Source: Acidobacteriota bacterium
GTDB lineage: Bacteria; Acidobacteriota; Terriglobia; Terriglobales; Acidobacteriaceae
Direction of reading: 5' to 3'
Assembly (NCBI GenBank): GCA_021781795.1
Contig: JAJXWA010000006.1
Coordinates: 1 to 64,000, forward strand
DNA length: 64,000 nucleotides
In this document: positions 9,759 through 19,236 of the stretch, piece by piece
How positions within the stretch are numbered: the first letter of the stretch is position 1
Layout of the letters: the number at the start of each line of letters is the position of its first letter
Made by a program: the position numbers and the translations under genes
The notes under the pieces: model-generated
Databases searched by the model: none
Told to the model about the DNA's origin: nothing
Seen by the model: only the letters and a program-made list of their open reading frames with translations

Positions 9759-11849
9759 CTATACGTTCTTGTAAGGGATCCACACCTGCATCCCCGCGGG
9801 TCCGCGATTCGCCCATGCGTAATATGGAATCAACTTGAGCGTGGTGGGAGCCTCTTGCAGTCTCTCTGTCTTGCTGGCCGAGAAATATAAGCCTTCTGCC
9901 TGCACTGGGTGGCTGAGGGAGCCGGGGTGCTCCAGCACCATCACGCCATCCAGAAGACCCGGCTCAAAGCGCGCGGAAGTCTCCGCACCTAAATGCGTAC
10001 TAAAGTAAGTCAGGTTCATGCCATATTGCTGGTCGGTTTGATCCAGGTGTTCCATGCAGTAGACCAGGGGGCCGCGCTGGAACGCTACTCTTCCATGATC
10101 CTCAACCACTGCGGGATTCGCCTTGAGCAACTGCGTGGTCATATCAAAGCTGAGTTCGATCACGTCATTGGCAGACCACTCACGGCGAATCGCAAAGTAT
10201 TTTCCTGGCTCCGCGCCTTCCATCTGTCTGCCGTTGACCTTCACGGTGCTCTTCGCCGACCATCCCGGAATGCGCACGTAAACGGCAAACTCAGCCGGCG
10301 CCGACGGGCTCACCGTAAGTTTCACATCACCTTCCCACGGATAGTTCGTCGTCTGCACCATCTGCAGTCCCTTGCCATCTTGAAGTTGCCAGTCCATCTT
10401 CGAGTTGTCATAGAGATGCACGTACACGCCGTCCTCGCTGGTGCTGTAAAAATAACCCGGCAGCGAGGCAAATGTCCGCTCCAGGTTGGGCGGACAGCAC
10501 GTTGTGTCATACCACGGGTTGCGGATATGACCCTCCGGAGAATGGCGGTCTCTGGAGTCGCCCGAGGGATCGAAGGCCAACGGATTTCGATAGCAGTACG
10601 TCGTTCCGTCCAGCGACATGCCGGAGTTGATGCCGTTGTAGAGCGCACGCTCCATCACATCGGCGAACCGCGCGTCGCCGGAGGCTGCAAGCATGCGCCA
10701 GTTCCACATCATGTTGCCGATCGCCGCACAGCTCTCACCATAGGCTCGCGCGTTCGGCAGCTCATACGCATCGCCAAATGCTTCACCAGCCTCGCGCGCG
10801 CCCACGCCGCCCGTGACGTAAAGCTGATGTTCCGCTAAATCGGCCCAGAGATGATTTAGCGTCTTCCAGTAATCCGCATCTCCGGTTTCGAGATAGTAAT
10901 CCGTGGCGCCACAGCACGCATACATGGCGCGTACTGCGTGCCCTTCGAGCTTCGTACGCGACGTAAATGGGATGCCGCAGAACATATACGTGATTTGCCC
11001 GCTGGTAAGCGGGATGCGATCGTCGCCGCGCAGAATGTAGCCCGCAAGATCCACGTACTCTCGCTTGCCTGTGGTGCGATATAACTCAACCAGCGCCATC
11101 TCAATCTCAGGATGCCCTGCAACAATGCCCTTCTGATTTTTGCCCGGTCCATACCCTGGAATCAGAAACTGATCGATGAAGCGAATGCCTGCATCGAGAA
11201 GAGTCCGGTCTCCCGTTGCGCGGTAGTACGCAATCGAACCTTGCAGCAAATGACCGATGTTATAGAGCTCGTGGCCCGTCTCCTGAGTGGGATAGAGCAT
11301 GCGCAGGGGCTTGCGATCGCCGACATAATATGTGTTGAGATACCCGCCCGGCTCCTGCGCGGCCACAACCTCCTGAATCATCGTCTCCGTCGTCTTGCGC
11401 AGTTCCGGATGATCCGCGGTCTGCAAACTAAAGCCCACGGCTTCGGTCCATTTGTAGATATCCGAATCCGAGTAGACCGGGCCCGTCTGAGACACAGAGG
11501 ACTCCCCCTCAAGGCGCAGGAAGTTGTTCATGCGCCCATGCGCGACCAGCTCGTCATGCATGCTTGGAATGCTGGAGTTGATATTGGTTGCTCGACGCTT
11601 CGCCCAGAATCCATCCTCAATCGTGACGGCCCGCACCGGAACCGTCTTCAGTTTCGCAAAGGGGGAATGAGTCAGATCGATCACGCCAGCTTTGTCCCAC
11701 ACTGATCCCGCAGGTGCCGCTGACGGTTCATCTCCTGGAAATCCGAGTACGCTGCTGGATGGAATCCCAGCGTGCCCCAGTGTTGCCGGAAGCACGGATG
11801 CGGCGGCGGCGGATGCAATGAATCTGCGACGTGATAGCGTGCGTTGCAT
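9759..11849 (-). CDS. GH127 beta-L-arabinofuranosidase, Tat-exported
   Basis: This 696-residue enzyme begins with a twin-arginine signal (SRRRFIASAAAASVLPATLGHA), so it is probably exported folded with its metal. It is a GH127 (former DUF1680) protein that removes non-reducing beta-L-arabinofuranose. The characterised HypBA1 active site can be mapped by spacing: acid/base Glu356 (GEAFGDAYELP), zinc ligands Glu372 and Cys374 (GESC), and Cys451-Cys452 (TTCCPPN), of which Cys451 would be the nucleophile. The (alpha/alpha)6 barrel is followed by beta domains from about 500. GAGAGGAG lies upstream of the ATG. It is the downstream-most minus-strand gene of the island. Confidence 0.92.
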   Translation of the reverse strand: MQRTLSRRRFIASAAAASVLPATLGHAGIPSSSVLGFPGDEPSAAPAGSVWDKAGVIDLTHSPFAKLKTVPVRAVTIEDGFWAKRRATNINSSIPSMHDELVAHGRMNNFLRLEGESSVSQTGPVYSDSDIYKWTEAVGFSLQTADHPELRKTTETMIQEVVAAQEPGGYLNTYYVGDRKPLRMLYPTQETGHELYNIGHLLQGSIAYYRATGDRTLLDAGIRFIDQFLIPGYGPGKNQKGIVAGHPEIEMALVELYRTTGKREYVDLAGYILRGDDRIPLTSGQITYMFCGIPFTSRTKLEGHAVRAMYACCGATDYYLETGDADYWKTLNHLWADLAEHQLYVTGGVGAREAGEAFGDAYELPNARAYGESCAAIGNMMWNWRMLAASGDARFADVMERALYNGINSGMSLDGTTYCYRNPLAFDPSGDSRDRHSPEGHIRNPWYDTTCCPPNLERTFASLPGYFYSTSEDGVYVHLYDNSKMDWQLQDGKGLQMVQTTNYPWEGDVKLTVSPSAPAEFAVYVRIPGWSAKSTVKVNGRQMEGAEPGKYFAIRREWSANDVIELSFDMTTQLLKANPAVVEDHGRVAFQRGPLVYCMEHLDQTDQQYGMNLTYFSTHLGAETSARFEPGLLDGVMVLEHPGSLSHPVQAEGLYFSASKTERLQEAPTTLKLIPYYAWANRGPAGMQVWIPYKNV

Positions 11850-11965
11850 GGACTGACTCCTCTCAGGTTGTGCTACATTGCCTCAACCACCGCACCAATC
11901 TGCATGTTGAAGCGTGATCTGTACCATCGCTGTCCTGTCATCCCGCAGCAGAACCGTGATGCCTT

Positions 11966-13474
11966 TCAGTTCCCCTGTCCCTCAATCAGCTGCCCGTAGC
12001 GGAATTGCCTGGTGTTCTGATCGCCTTCCGCTTTGCGCAGTTCCGTGAGCCGCTTCACCAAAGCGTTCAGCTCTTGCCGGTCTCCGGATTTGCGCAGCGC
12101 CAGAATGAGCGTATAGGTCGCCTGCTGATCTTTTGCATCCATCGCCAGCGCCGACCGGCACGCCTTGATAGCCTGCTCCCTCTGATCAGTCTGCAGGTAG
12201 AGCGGACCGAGTAGGTCATACGCCTGCACAAGATGGGGATTCAGCTCCGTCGCCTTCTTGGCGGCATCAATCGCTTCGCCGGTGGCCTTCTGCGTGTCGG
12301 CCGGATTTGCATCCGGCGGCGACCAGGAGAGCGCCTCGGCCAACAGGTAATAGCCGTACGCATCGTCCGGGTGCTCCTTCACCTCGCGCCGGAAGTCCGT
12401 GAGCGCAGCCTCGTGATGCTGCCGCTGAGACTGCGCGATGCCCTCCGCGGTAGCGGCCATGGTGTGGAGAGGATCAAGCTGGCGAGCGCGCTCAAAATCG
12501 TTGATGGCCTTATCGAACTCGCTATTTTGCCCGAAGAGGACACCGCGCGCCATGTAAAGCGAAGCCGAGTTGGGAAGCTGCTTTAAGCCAAGATCTACAA
12601 TATCGATCCCAACCTTGTAGGAGCCGTGTCGGGAAGAGAGATTGGCGAATTCGACATAATTGGTCACATCGTTTGGATCGCTTGCGATTGCCTTGCGCAG
12701 CAATTCCACCGCCTGTGGCGTCTCGTTGTTTGCTTCGTGGATGGCCGCAGCTAAGCGAAGCGCCCGCGCGTCACCTGCTCCTGCATCCAGCAGTGGCTGC
12801 AACGTTCCGAGAGCATCGCTGCCGGCCTGCGCGTGCCATTGGACCAACGCGAGGTCATAACGCGCCGCCCCATCCGCTGGCCGCAGCTCCAGGACCCGCT
12901 GAAAGGTTGCAATCGCCTCCGGAAGCCGGTTCAGATGCGCAAGGCAAATGGCATACTCCATGAGAGCAGCCGGTTGAAATCCAAGAACCGGCTGCGCCGC
13001 ACCGAAATCTTCCGCCGCAGATCTAAAGTCCCCCTTGTGATACTCAAGCGCAGCCAGCATCGCATGGGCTGTTGAGTTCGATGGTTGTGCCGCCAGAATC
13101 CTGCGCAGCAGGGGAATAGCTTCCGCGGATTGCTCCCTGTAATACGACTGTGCAGCACCCTGCAATGCGGGAAGATAGTCGGGCGCAAGGCGAAGCGCAT
13201 GCTGATACGATGCGAGGGCTTCCTTGGACTGGTGCGCCTGGTCAAGAGCCATAGCCCGCAGTGTCCACAGCTTGTAGGATTGCGGATCTGCGCGAAGCAG
13301 CTCGCCGCACATGCGCAGTGCATCCGCGCTGCGGCCGGCGCGAAGCGCGTCGATGACCTGGTTGGCCGAAGTGGCGCTCTCCTGCCCCCATGCGACCGGG
13401 AGGCGCGCGCCCATCAGCAATGCAGCCAGCACAAGCATTGCAGCCGTTGCTCCGCCTCTGCCCATACGAGTCAT
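11966..13474 (-). CDS. Secreted TPR repeat protein
   Basis: This 502-residue protein has a signal peptide (hydrophobic core AAMLVLAALLMGARLPVAWG) followed almost wholly by tetratricopeptide repeats. Units such as ALASYQHALRLAPDYLPAL, AIATFQRVLELRPADGAARYDLA, KAINDFERARQLDPLHTMA and QAIKACRSALAMDAKDQQATY recur about every 34 residues. The ATG at 13474 is preferred; a TTG at 13489 is possible. It lies between two GH127 genes on the same strand. TPR proteins next to TonB receptors in Acidobacteria may scaffold outer-membrane or periplasmic complexes. No enzyme domain is seen and the partner is unknown. Confidence 0.85.
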   Translation of the reverse strand: MTRMGRGGATAAMLVLAALLMGARLPVAWGQESATSANQVIDALRAGRSADALRMCGELLRADPQSYKLWTLRAMALDQAHQSKEALASYQHALRLAPDYLPALQGAAQSYYREQSAEAIPLLRRILAAQPSNSTAHAMLAALEYHKGDFRSAAEDFGAAQPVLGFQPAALMEYAICLAHLNRLPEAIATFQRVLELRPADGAARYDLALVQWHAQAGSDALGTLQPLLDAGAGDARALRLAAAIHEANNETPQAVELLRKAIASDPNDVTNYVEFANLSSRHGSYKVGIDIVDLGLKQLPNSASLYMARGVLFGQNSEFDKAINDFERARQLDPLHTMAATAEGIAQSQRQHHEAALTDFRREVKEHPDDAYGYYLLAEALSWSPPDANPADTQKATGEAIDAAKKATELNPHLVQAYDLLGPLYLQTDQREQAIKACRSALAMDAKDQQATYTLILALRKSGDRQELNALVKRLTELRKAEGDQNTRQFRYGQLIEGQGN

Positions 13475-13536
13475 AATTCCGGTTCCCAAAGTTCGACGGC
13501 GCGGGCTGTGCAGTCACCTCCGCTCCGTTCTGGGCT

Positions 13537-15396
13537 TCAGCCTACCACTTGATGGTAGAGCCGGTACTGTTCTGCATCAATGCCAGCAAACGGCTTGAAA
13601 CTAAGCCTGCCGACGGCGGTTGTTGCCTCCCAGTCTTGCGAACCAGCCGCCAGTTGTCGCGCACCCAGAAGATCGGAGCGCCGCACGACGCCGTCTGCGG
13701 GCTGAATTGCAAAGAGCGCGAGCGAGCCATAGGTGAGCGCAACCAGATTTGGATGCTGCGGATCGACAGCCTGCAACTGGAGCGGCGCATCAAATTCAAC
13801 CGCGATGCGGTCACCGTCCTTCCATGTACGGTTGACTGTCGCAAACCTTCCCGGCGTCAGCTCCTGGTCCACCTTCTTGCCATTGATAGAGAGAGTGGTC
13901 CTAGAGCCAGCCCATGCGGGAATTCGGAGCCGCATGGCAAAGGGCGTATCGCGATCTGCGCTCACAACCATCTCGGTAAAGGGAACGTGAGGATACTGCG
14001 TCCGCTGCGTCAGCGATAAGTTGGCGCCGTGATGACGCCAACTGAGCCGCGAAGGCACATAGAGATTCACATAGATGCCCTCGTCATCGTGAAAGTACGA
14101 GCTGATGCCGTAGTCCGCTGTGATCTGCGGAAACGTGCCCGAACAGCACGGCCACTTGTCCTGGTGATAGCCCTTGTGCGCCGTCAAGTTGTAGTCGGAG
14201 TAGTAAAAGCTCGAACCGTCTGTTTTGAGAGGCTTGGCGCCAAGAATCGTGTTGTAGAGCACGCTCTCCATGCTGTCTCCGTAGCGGCTGTCGCCCGTGA
14301 CCGAGAGCAGGTAGCGCCCAATCTTGAAGTGCCCATAAGCGCCGCACGGAGTCTCAAAGCTCGCGTGCGACTTCGTCAGGCTCGCTCCAATCTCGCCGCT
14401 CCCCGGTTTGCGGAAGAGCTCGTCGGGACCCCATCCACCTGTGGCAAAGCTCTGGGTCGTACGCAGAAACTCAAATCCGTTCTTCGCAGCACTCAGATGC
14501 TTCTCCGAGCCGAGCACAAGATAGGCCTGCATCGCAGAGCTGAATGCGTTCACGTGGCTGTACGCATGTTCTCCCGGCAACACGTTCTCTCCGCGCGCGA
14601 GCGGGCCAAAGTACAAGTCATCTTCGATAAACCGGATCGCCAAATCGCGATAACGGGAGTTGCCGCTGAGGCGGTAGGCGAGAAACAGGTTCTCAGGCAG
14701 CGTGTACGTTTCATCCCAGCAGTAAGCCACGTCCTTGTGCGGCCGCGCGAACTGCTCCTTCCGGGAGAGCGCCTTCTCTGGAAGATGCGGCACCACCGCG
14801 TCGGTCGCAGCCTTGTGCACATCCAGAGCCCGAGTGTCGCCGGCATAACGATAGGCATCGATCAGCCCGCAGCTTGTCTTGTCATACGTGTAGGCGGGCA
14901 GATGATAGTCGTCATAAAAGCGCGAGCAGACCGTCGGCGCAAATCCCTGCACGAGCTGTTGCACCTTTTCCTGCGTCGCCTTCGAACCCGTAACCGCATA
15001 GGCTCGCGCCAGTCCTGAGACGTATTGCCCAAAGCTGTGGCCCGGAATAAAGCCGTGAAAACTGCCGGTTCCATCAAAGGCTGGGTCGTTGTCATACCAT
15101 CCCCCCATGTCCTCGCCCGGCGCCGCAAGCCCAGCGCGCTGCCGAAACGCTTTGAGCAGTCTGTCATTATCAAGCGCCAGAAAAAACGCGTGGTTGGTCT
15201 CGAACTGCTGGAGCATCGGGCCATCCAGAAGCTGGACCCGCTGGTAGTCAAAAGTGCGAATCAACGGCCGTATTGCCACGGATGCGTTGTTAGGTGCTGC
15301 GCCCGCGGCAGCCTTCGCTACAGAACGATGGGCCACAACTGCTCCAGTTGCAGCCGCGCCAAGAGCAAGAAACCTTCTTCGAGTAACCCTTTTCAT
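13537..15396 (-). CDS. GH127-like (DUF1680) glycoside hydrolase with an atypical metal site
   Basis: This 619-residue protein has a Tat signal (TRRRFLALGAAATGAVVA) and the DUF1680 barrel: FIPGHSFGQYVSGLARAYAVTG, GGWGPDE and ESVLYNTILGAK are visible. The paired cysteines are kept (Cys417-Cys418 in WPCCSG). The upstream metal motif is FETPC, with Glu348 and Cys351 separated by two residues rather than one as in HypBA1 and in the sister enzyme at 9759. The position of the acid/base Glu is less clear (Glu326 or Glu335). It may act on another beta-arabinofuranosyl linkage or belong to a divergent subfamily. It is followed by the TPR gene and preceded by a TonB receptor. Confidence 0.85.
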   Translation of the reverse strand: MKRVTRRRFLALGAAATGAVVAHRSVAKAAAGAAPNNASVAIRPLIRTFDYQRVQLLDGPMLQQFETNHAFFLALDNDRLLKAFRQRAGLAAPGEDMGGWYDNDPAFDGTGSFHGFIPGHSFGQYVSGLARAYAVTGSKATQEKVQQLVQGFAPTVCSRFYDDYHLPAYTYDKTSCGLIDAYRYAGDTRALDVHKAATDAVVPHLPEKALSRKEQFARPHKDVAYCWDETYTLPENLFLAYRLSGNSRYRDLAIRFIEDDLYFGPLARGENVLPGEHAYSHVNAFSSAMQAYLVLGSEKHLSAAKNGFEFLRTTQSFATGGWGPDELFRKPGSGEIGASLTKSHASFETPCGAYGHFKIGRYLLSVTGDSRYGDSMESVLYNTILGAKPLKTDGSSFYYSDYNLTAHKGYHQDKWPCCSGTFPQITADYGISSYFHDDEGIYVNLYVPSRLSWRHHGANLSLTQRTQYPHVPFTEMVVSADRDTPFAMRLRIPAWAGSRTTLSINGKKVDQELTPGRFATVNRTWKDGDRIAVEFDAPLQLQAVDPQHPNLVALTYGSLALFAIQPADGVVRRSDLLGARQLAAGSQDWEATTAVGRLSFKPFAGIDAEQYRLYHQVVG

Positions 15397-15521
15397 GCCT
15401 TTTTGCCAGTGCGTTTCAATAGTTGTAGAAACCGAATGCCGGGAAACAGAGTGGAGCGGCTGATTGACTTCGACCGCTCCACAGTTTCGCTAGACGCAGA
15501 CAAGCCTGCGCATCTTTGCTC

Positions 15522-18500
15522 TTAGAACGACACGCTTGCGCCAAGCTGAATCCAGCGCGGCTCATACTGTGACGTTGACATGCCGAAGTTTGCATCGGTC
15601 ATATTCACATCCGGATTCTGCAGGTTGGTGTTGTGGAAGAGGTTGAAGAAGTCCACGCGGAACTGGAAGTTCACTCCCTCCCGGATCGCCGTATCTTTCA
15701 AGAGTGTTGCATTGGTTTCAAAGAACCCCGGACCGCGGAAGCCGTTGTAATTCTCAGTGCCTTCACCGGCTCCAAAGGCAGGCGCTGTGACCTGATTGGG
15801 ACTGCCAGCAAACACGCCCTTGAGCCAGTTCTTACGGCTATTGGGAATGCTGTAACTGGAAACGTTCGGATAGTCGTAGTTATCGCCATCCGCGTTGAAG
15901 TCACCGCCGCTGTTGCCAATCCATGTGGCGCCCGCCGTGCATGGCATCGTTGCGCAGACAGGAATAAACGGGTTGTAGTTGGCCACCGTGAACGGATATC
16001 CCGACTGCGATACGACCGTACCACTCACGCCCCAGCCTCCAGTCACGCGGCCTACCAAGCCGGCGCCGTGGTTCAGGCCATGCAGGTTGTAGTTAAAGGT
16101 CGCAGACAATCGATTTGGCGAGTCCCAGTTCGACGGCGCAAAGTACTGTCCTGGATTTGTCCAGGTGGGATATACCTGGGTGTCGTCCTTCGATACAGAA
16201 CGCGTATACGAGAGATCAACAAAGCCCGTTCCCGCAAAGCGTCCGCGCACATCGGCTATGAAGGCATCGAAGCTCGATCGTCTGTCGTTTCTGGTGTCAC
16301 TGATCGCCCCAAAGCTCTGATTCAGTCGCGTGGGCACGGTCTTGTGATTCTGGATAAGGTCTCCGGGGTAGCTGTTGATATCCACGCCATAACTGACGCT
16401 GTAAACCTGTCCGCCACCTGAGAGCTGGCGCGTTGCGCGCGAGCCCGAGTAGCCAATGCTTGTCACAAAGTTATGCGGCAGTGGATGCTCCAGCTGCGCT
16501 GAGTAGATATAGGTGACCGGCGTCTTCAGGTTCGGATCGATGGCCCCGATGCCGAACTGCAGCCCGGTGATGCCGCCCTGCGAATTCAGAGGCGCCGGCG
16601 TCAGAGTCGGATAGGTGTATCCGAAGGGCGGAGTGTTCGTCGTGCCCAGCCCGAATACCGGTGCATGCGCCGTGCCTGCATAAAAGGTTGGGTTAATCGG
16701 CCCTGGAGGATTGCCGCGATACTGCTCCTGCACATTCGCCATGGTCGGCCAATTGTGGAAGATGCCTGCCCCGCCGTGCAGAACCCATTGACTGTTCCCG
16801 GCGATATCCCACGCCACACCGGCGCGCGGGCTGAAGATATCCGTAATCGAGTGATTCAGGGCATGGGTCGTCGGACGCACGTAGCCGTTCGCAATCTGCT
16901 CGTCCTCAGACGATCCGGAACCCATGTAGAAGTTGCCGAAGATCGTCAGCGCGCTGCGCGAATACGGGTTGCCGAAATCATCCCAGCGCACGCCATAGTT
17001 GATGGTTAGGTTCTTCCTTACCTTCCAGGTGTCTTCGGCAAATAACCCATAGGTGCGGCTGGCCGCATTCCAGTTCCACTCCACATGCTGGCCGGTCACA
17101 GGGTTGTACATCACGCCGGTTTCGTTGTAGGGCGCGTCCTGCACCAGATTGAGCATGCTCGTGAAATAGAAGGTTGGCAGATCGTATGGTCCCTGGAAAA
17201 GCTCCACGTCGTCGCCCATCCACCCCTCGAACCCTGCCTTCAACGTATGCGCGCCATGAATGTGCGTCAGTACGTCGCGCCAGTGATAGTTGTGCTGGAT
17301 GAAGTCTCCCAGCGCAAAGCCGTCGCCGAAGCCCGTACCAAGGCCCTGTACATTGATGACCGGAACCTTGAAGTCGCCGGACGCAGGCTGAATACCCTCA
17401 ACGCGCATCCCACCCACTGCAGCCTCATTCAGTGTGTTGGGAGAGAAGGTATGCGTTTCATTGCCCTGCCAGGCCCAGGTGTAATAGTTGGAGGTTGTCG
17501 TAAATTGAGGCCGCAGCGCCGGACCGCCAGTGCTCAAAGTCGTGCGATAGATGTTGCCGTACACACGATCATTGGTGAAAGCCTTATCGATGCGTGTGTT
17601 CCATTGCATGCCATTGCGGAAGCTCGTTGCGTTAAAGAGTCCGTTGTCGAAGATCGGCAGAGCGCATGGAACTCCATTGCCCGTCTGCGTTCCGCCGGTC
17701 GCGGTGTTATCGCAGTTGTTCGCGCCAAAATATTGCGCCGCCGTCTGCGAAACCGTGGGGTTGGTCGCCTTTGCCGGATACTGGGAAAGAATGCTCGTTC
17801 CCAGCGAGTTCGGGTAGTTCTGCTTCGCCCACGCGGTGAACTGCGGGTCTTCAAAAGACACCAGCGCGTTGCCCGTCGAGCTCGCCTCCCGCAACGGCTC
17901 AATCGCGAAAAAGAAATATGCCTGATGGTGCGGAATGATCGGCCCACCAATCGTGCCCGACATGTTGTTGCTGTGGAATGGGGCAAACGACACGCCTCCA
18001 TTGAACTGCGAATGCGTCCACAGCTGCTGGTTGTTGAAGAAGTCGCTAGCGCTGCCGTGGAACTTCTCTCCGCCGGCCTTGGTTGTCATCGCCATTTGGA
18101 TCGAGCTCGCGCGGCCGTAATCCACCGTGTACGTGTTGACCTGAATACTGGTCTCCTGCACGGAATCCGGGTTCGGCGTCAGATTCAGCACACCGGGACG
18201 AATTGCGCTGGTCACATCGAGTCCGTCCACAATGTACAGATTGCCGACCGCTCCCTGCCCATTCGCGCTGGAATCGACCTGCGTCTCAGTCGAAAAATTA
18301 TCCGCTGCGGATCCTGGCGAACCGCCGGCAACGATGCCAAGACCGGTTATGCCGGGCGCCATTGTGACCAGCGAGATCATGCTGCGCCCGGCCAGAGGCA
18401 GGGTCGTCATCTGATCCGATTCGAGGGTCAACTGATTCCGGCTTTCTGCTGTATCCAGAACCGGAGGCTCGCCCGTGACAGAGACGGTTGCACTGGTCGA

Positions 18501-18905
18501 AGCCACCGAAAGCGTCACCGGCACCGCAAGCGTCTGGTTTGTTTCGAGCGTGAGGGCAATGCTCGTCTTGGCAAACCCGGTTGCGTCCGCCTCCAACGCG
18601 TACTGTCCTGGCGCCAAACTGATGAAGCGATAAATCCCCGTAGGGTCTGAAACCGCGGAAGAGCTCTGACCGGTGTTCCTGTTCAGCAGCTTCAGGCGGG
18701 CCCCGTGAATCGCTGCGCCGCTCGCGTCCTGCACGGTGCCTTGAATGTTGGCGCTGTATTGCGCAAACGACGGAATGGTCAGGCCCGTAAGGACGACACA
18801 GAGCACAGCCCAGAACTGCATCTGCATCGTTCTCATCCCAGACGACCACCTCGTGACGTTGGTCTTTGACAGCCGGCGAATAACCGGCGAAGTCAGATTT
18901 CTCAT
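15522..18905 (-). CDS. TonB-dependent receptor, Oar-like (island receptor 1)
   Basis: This outer-membrane receptor of 1127 residues starts from the ATG at 18905 (MRNLTSP, preceded by AGGAGGAG). After a signal peptide (hydrophobic WAVLCVVLTGLTIPSFAQ) comes a carboxypeptidase-regulatory-like beta-sandwich (IQGTVQDASGAAIHGARL), then a plug (LPLAGRSMISLVTMAPGI, IVDGLDVTSAI) and a 22-strand barrel ending in the terminal aromatic IQLGASVSF needed for assembly. The upstream in-frame extension is rejected because a LacI-type operator lies in it. It is divergent from the sugar-binding lipoprotein gene and lies upstream of a GH127-like gene. It probably imports arabino-oligosaccharides, which is inferred from context. 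Confidence 0.9.
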   Translation of the reverse strand: MRNLTSPVIRRLSKTNVTRWSSGMRTMQMQFWAVLCVVLTGLTIPSFAQYSANIQGTVQDASGAAIHGARLKLLNRNTGQSSSAVSDPTGIYRFISLAPGQYALEADATGFAKTSIALTLETNQTLAVPVTLSVASTSATVSVTGEPPVLDTAESRNQLTLESDQMTTLPLAGRSMISLVTMAPGITGLGIVAGGSPGSAADNFSTETQVDSSANGQGAVGNLYIVDGLDVTSAIRPGVLNLTPNPDSVQETSIQVNTYTVDYGRASSIQMAMTTKAGGEKFHGSASDFFNNQQLWTHSQFNGGVSFAPFHSNNMSGTIGGPIIPHHQAYFFFAIEPLREASSTGNALVSFEDPQFTAWAKQNYPNSLGTSILSQYPAKATNPTVSQTAAQYFGANNCDNTATGGTQTGNGVPCALPIFDNGLFNATSFRNGMQWNTRIDKAFTNDRVYGNIYRTTLSTGGPALRPQFTTTSNYYTWAWQGNETHTFSPNTLNEAAVGGMRVEGIQPASGDFKVPVINVQGLGTGFGDGFALGDFIQHNYHWRDVLTHIHGAHTLKAGFEGWMGDDVELFQGPYDLPTFYFTSMLNLVQDAPYNETGVMYNPVTGQHVEWNWNAASRTYGLFAEDTWKVRKNLTINYGVRWDDFGNPYSRSALTIFGNFYMGSGSSEDEQIANGYVRPTTHALNHSITDIFSPRAGVAWDIAGNSQWVLHGGAGIFHNWPTMANVQEQYRGNPPGPINPTFYAGTAHAPVFGLGTTNTPPFGYTYPTLTPAPLNSQGGITGLQFGIGAIDPNLKTPVTYIYSAQLEHPLPHNFVTSIGYSGSRATRQLSGGGQVYSVSYGVDINSYPGDLIQNHKTVPTRLNQSFGAISDTRNDRRSSFDAFIADVRGRFAGTGFVDLSYTRSVSKDDTQVYPTWTNPGQYFAPSNWDSPNRLSATFNYNLHGLNHGAGLVGRVTGGWGVSGTVVSQSGYPFTVANYNPFIPVCATMPCTAGATWIGNSGGDFNADGDNYDYPNVSSYSIPNSRKNWLKGVFAGSPNQVTAPAFGAGEGTENYNGFRGPGFFETNATLLKDTAIREGVNFQFRVDFFNLFHNTNLQNPDVNMTDANFGMSTSQYEPRWIQLGASVSF

Positions 18906-19236
18906 CGTGCTCACTGTCTCCTCCTGGCGATCTGTTACAGCCAGCATTGGCTCGGCTCTCTTTAGAGCGGACCGGCCCATGATTTCCTCGTGGAGCGGGT
19001 TTTTCAGGAAGCGTTTACCCGCCTGCCTATAGCTATCCTTCTTCCGAAGGCCTTGAAGCGCCGCCCCTCTCATCGTCGTTGAAACAGAGTGAACGGGAAT
19101 GGGCCTTCTTCGAGGCAGGACAATACTATGCGTCCCTCGTATCCAGTGACCATAGTACAGGTGTACTATGGTGGAATCGCGAGTTTCGCGGGTTGGAACC
19201 CGCTAGTCCGAACCGAGAATAGATTCCTGTAACTCA
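18906..19236. promoter_or_regulatory. Divergent control region: receptor 1 / sensory operon
   Basis: This 331-base region separates the minus-strand TonB receptor from the plus-strand sensory operon. It holds a perfect palindrome: CCATAGTAC (19150-19158), four bases, then GTACTATGG (19163-19171). A further half-site TACTATG lies at 19124-19130. A LacI-type box AGGAAGCGTTTACC lies at 19006-19019. The palindrome is a good candidate binding site for the response regulator encoded at 22405 or for another dimeric regulator. Confidence 0.7.
19006..19019. promoter_or_regulatory. LacI-type operator box 1 (receptor 1)
   Basis: AGGAAGCGTTTACC, whose reverse complement is GGTAAACGCTTCCT, lies about 100 bases upstream of the chosen start of TonB receptor 1. 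It shares the AACGCTT/AAGCGTT core with boxes at 29772, 31271 and 56675. The core is typical of LacI/GalR-family operators. Confidence 0.6.

Noticed and set aside
17085-18650. A 521-codon open frame on the plus strand opposite TonB receptor 1, with similar long antisense frames at 35251-36759, 43700-45106, 44856-46586, 32022-33218 and 49377-50717.
   Set aside because: They are shadows of real genes in high-GC DNA. Translations are Arg/His/Val-rich, contain no recognisable domain, and start sites lack ribosome-binding sequences.
18906-19073. Longer N-terminus for TonB receptor 1.
   Set aside because: The extension is charged and precedes the signal peptide, the ATG at 18905 has AGGAGGAG, and the region holds operator-like sequence.
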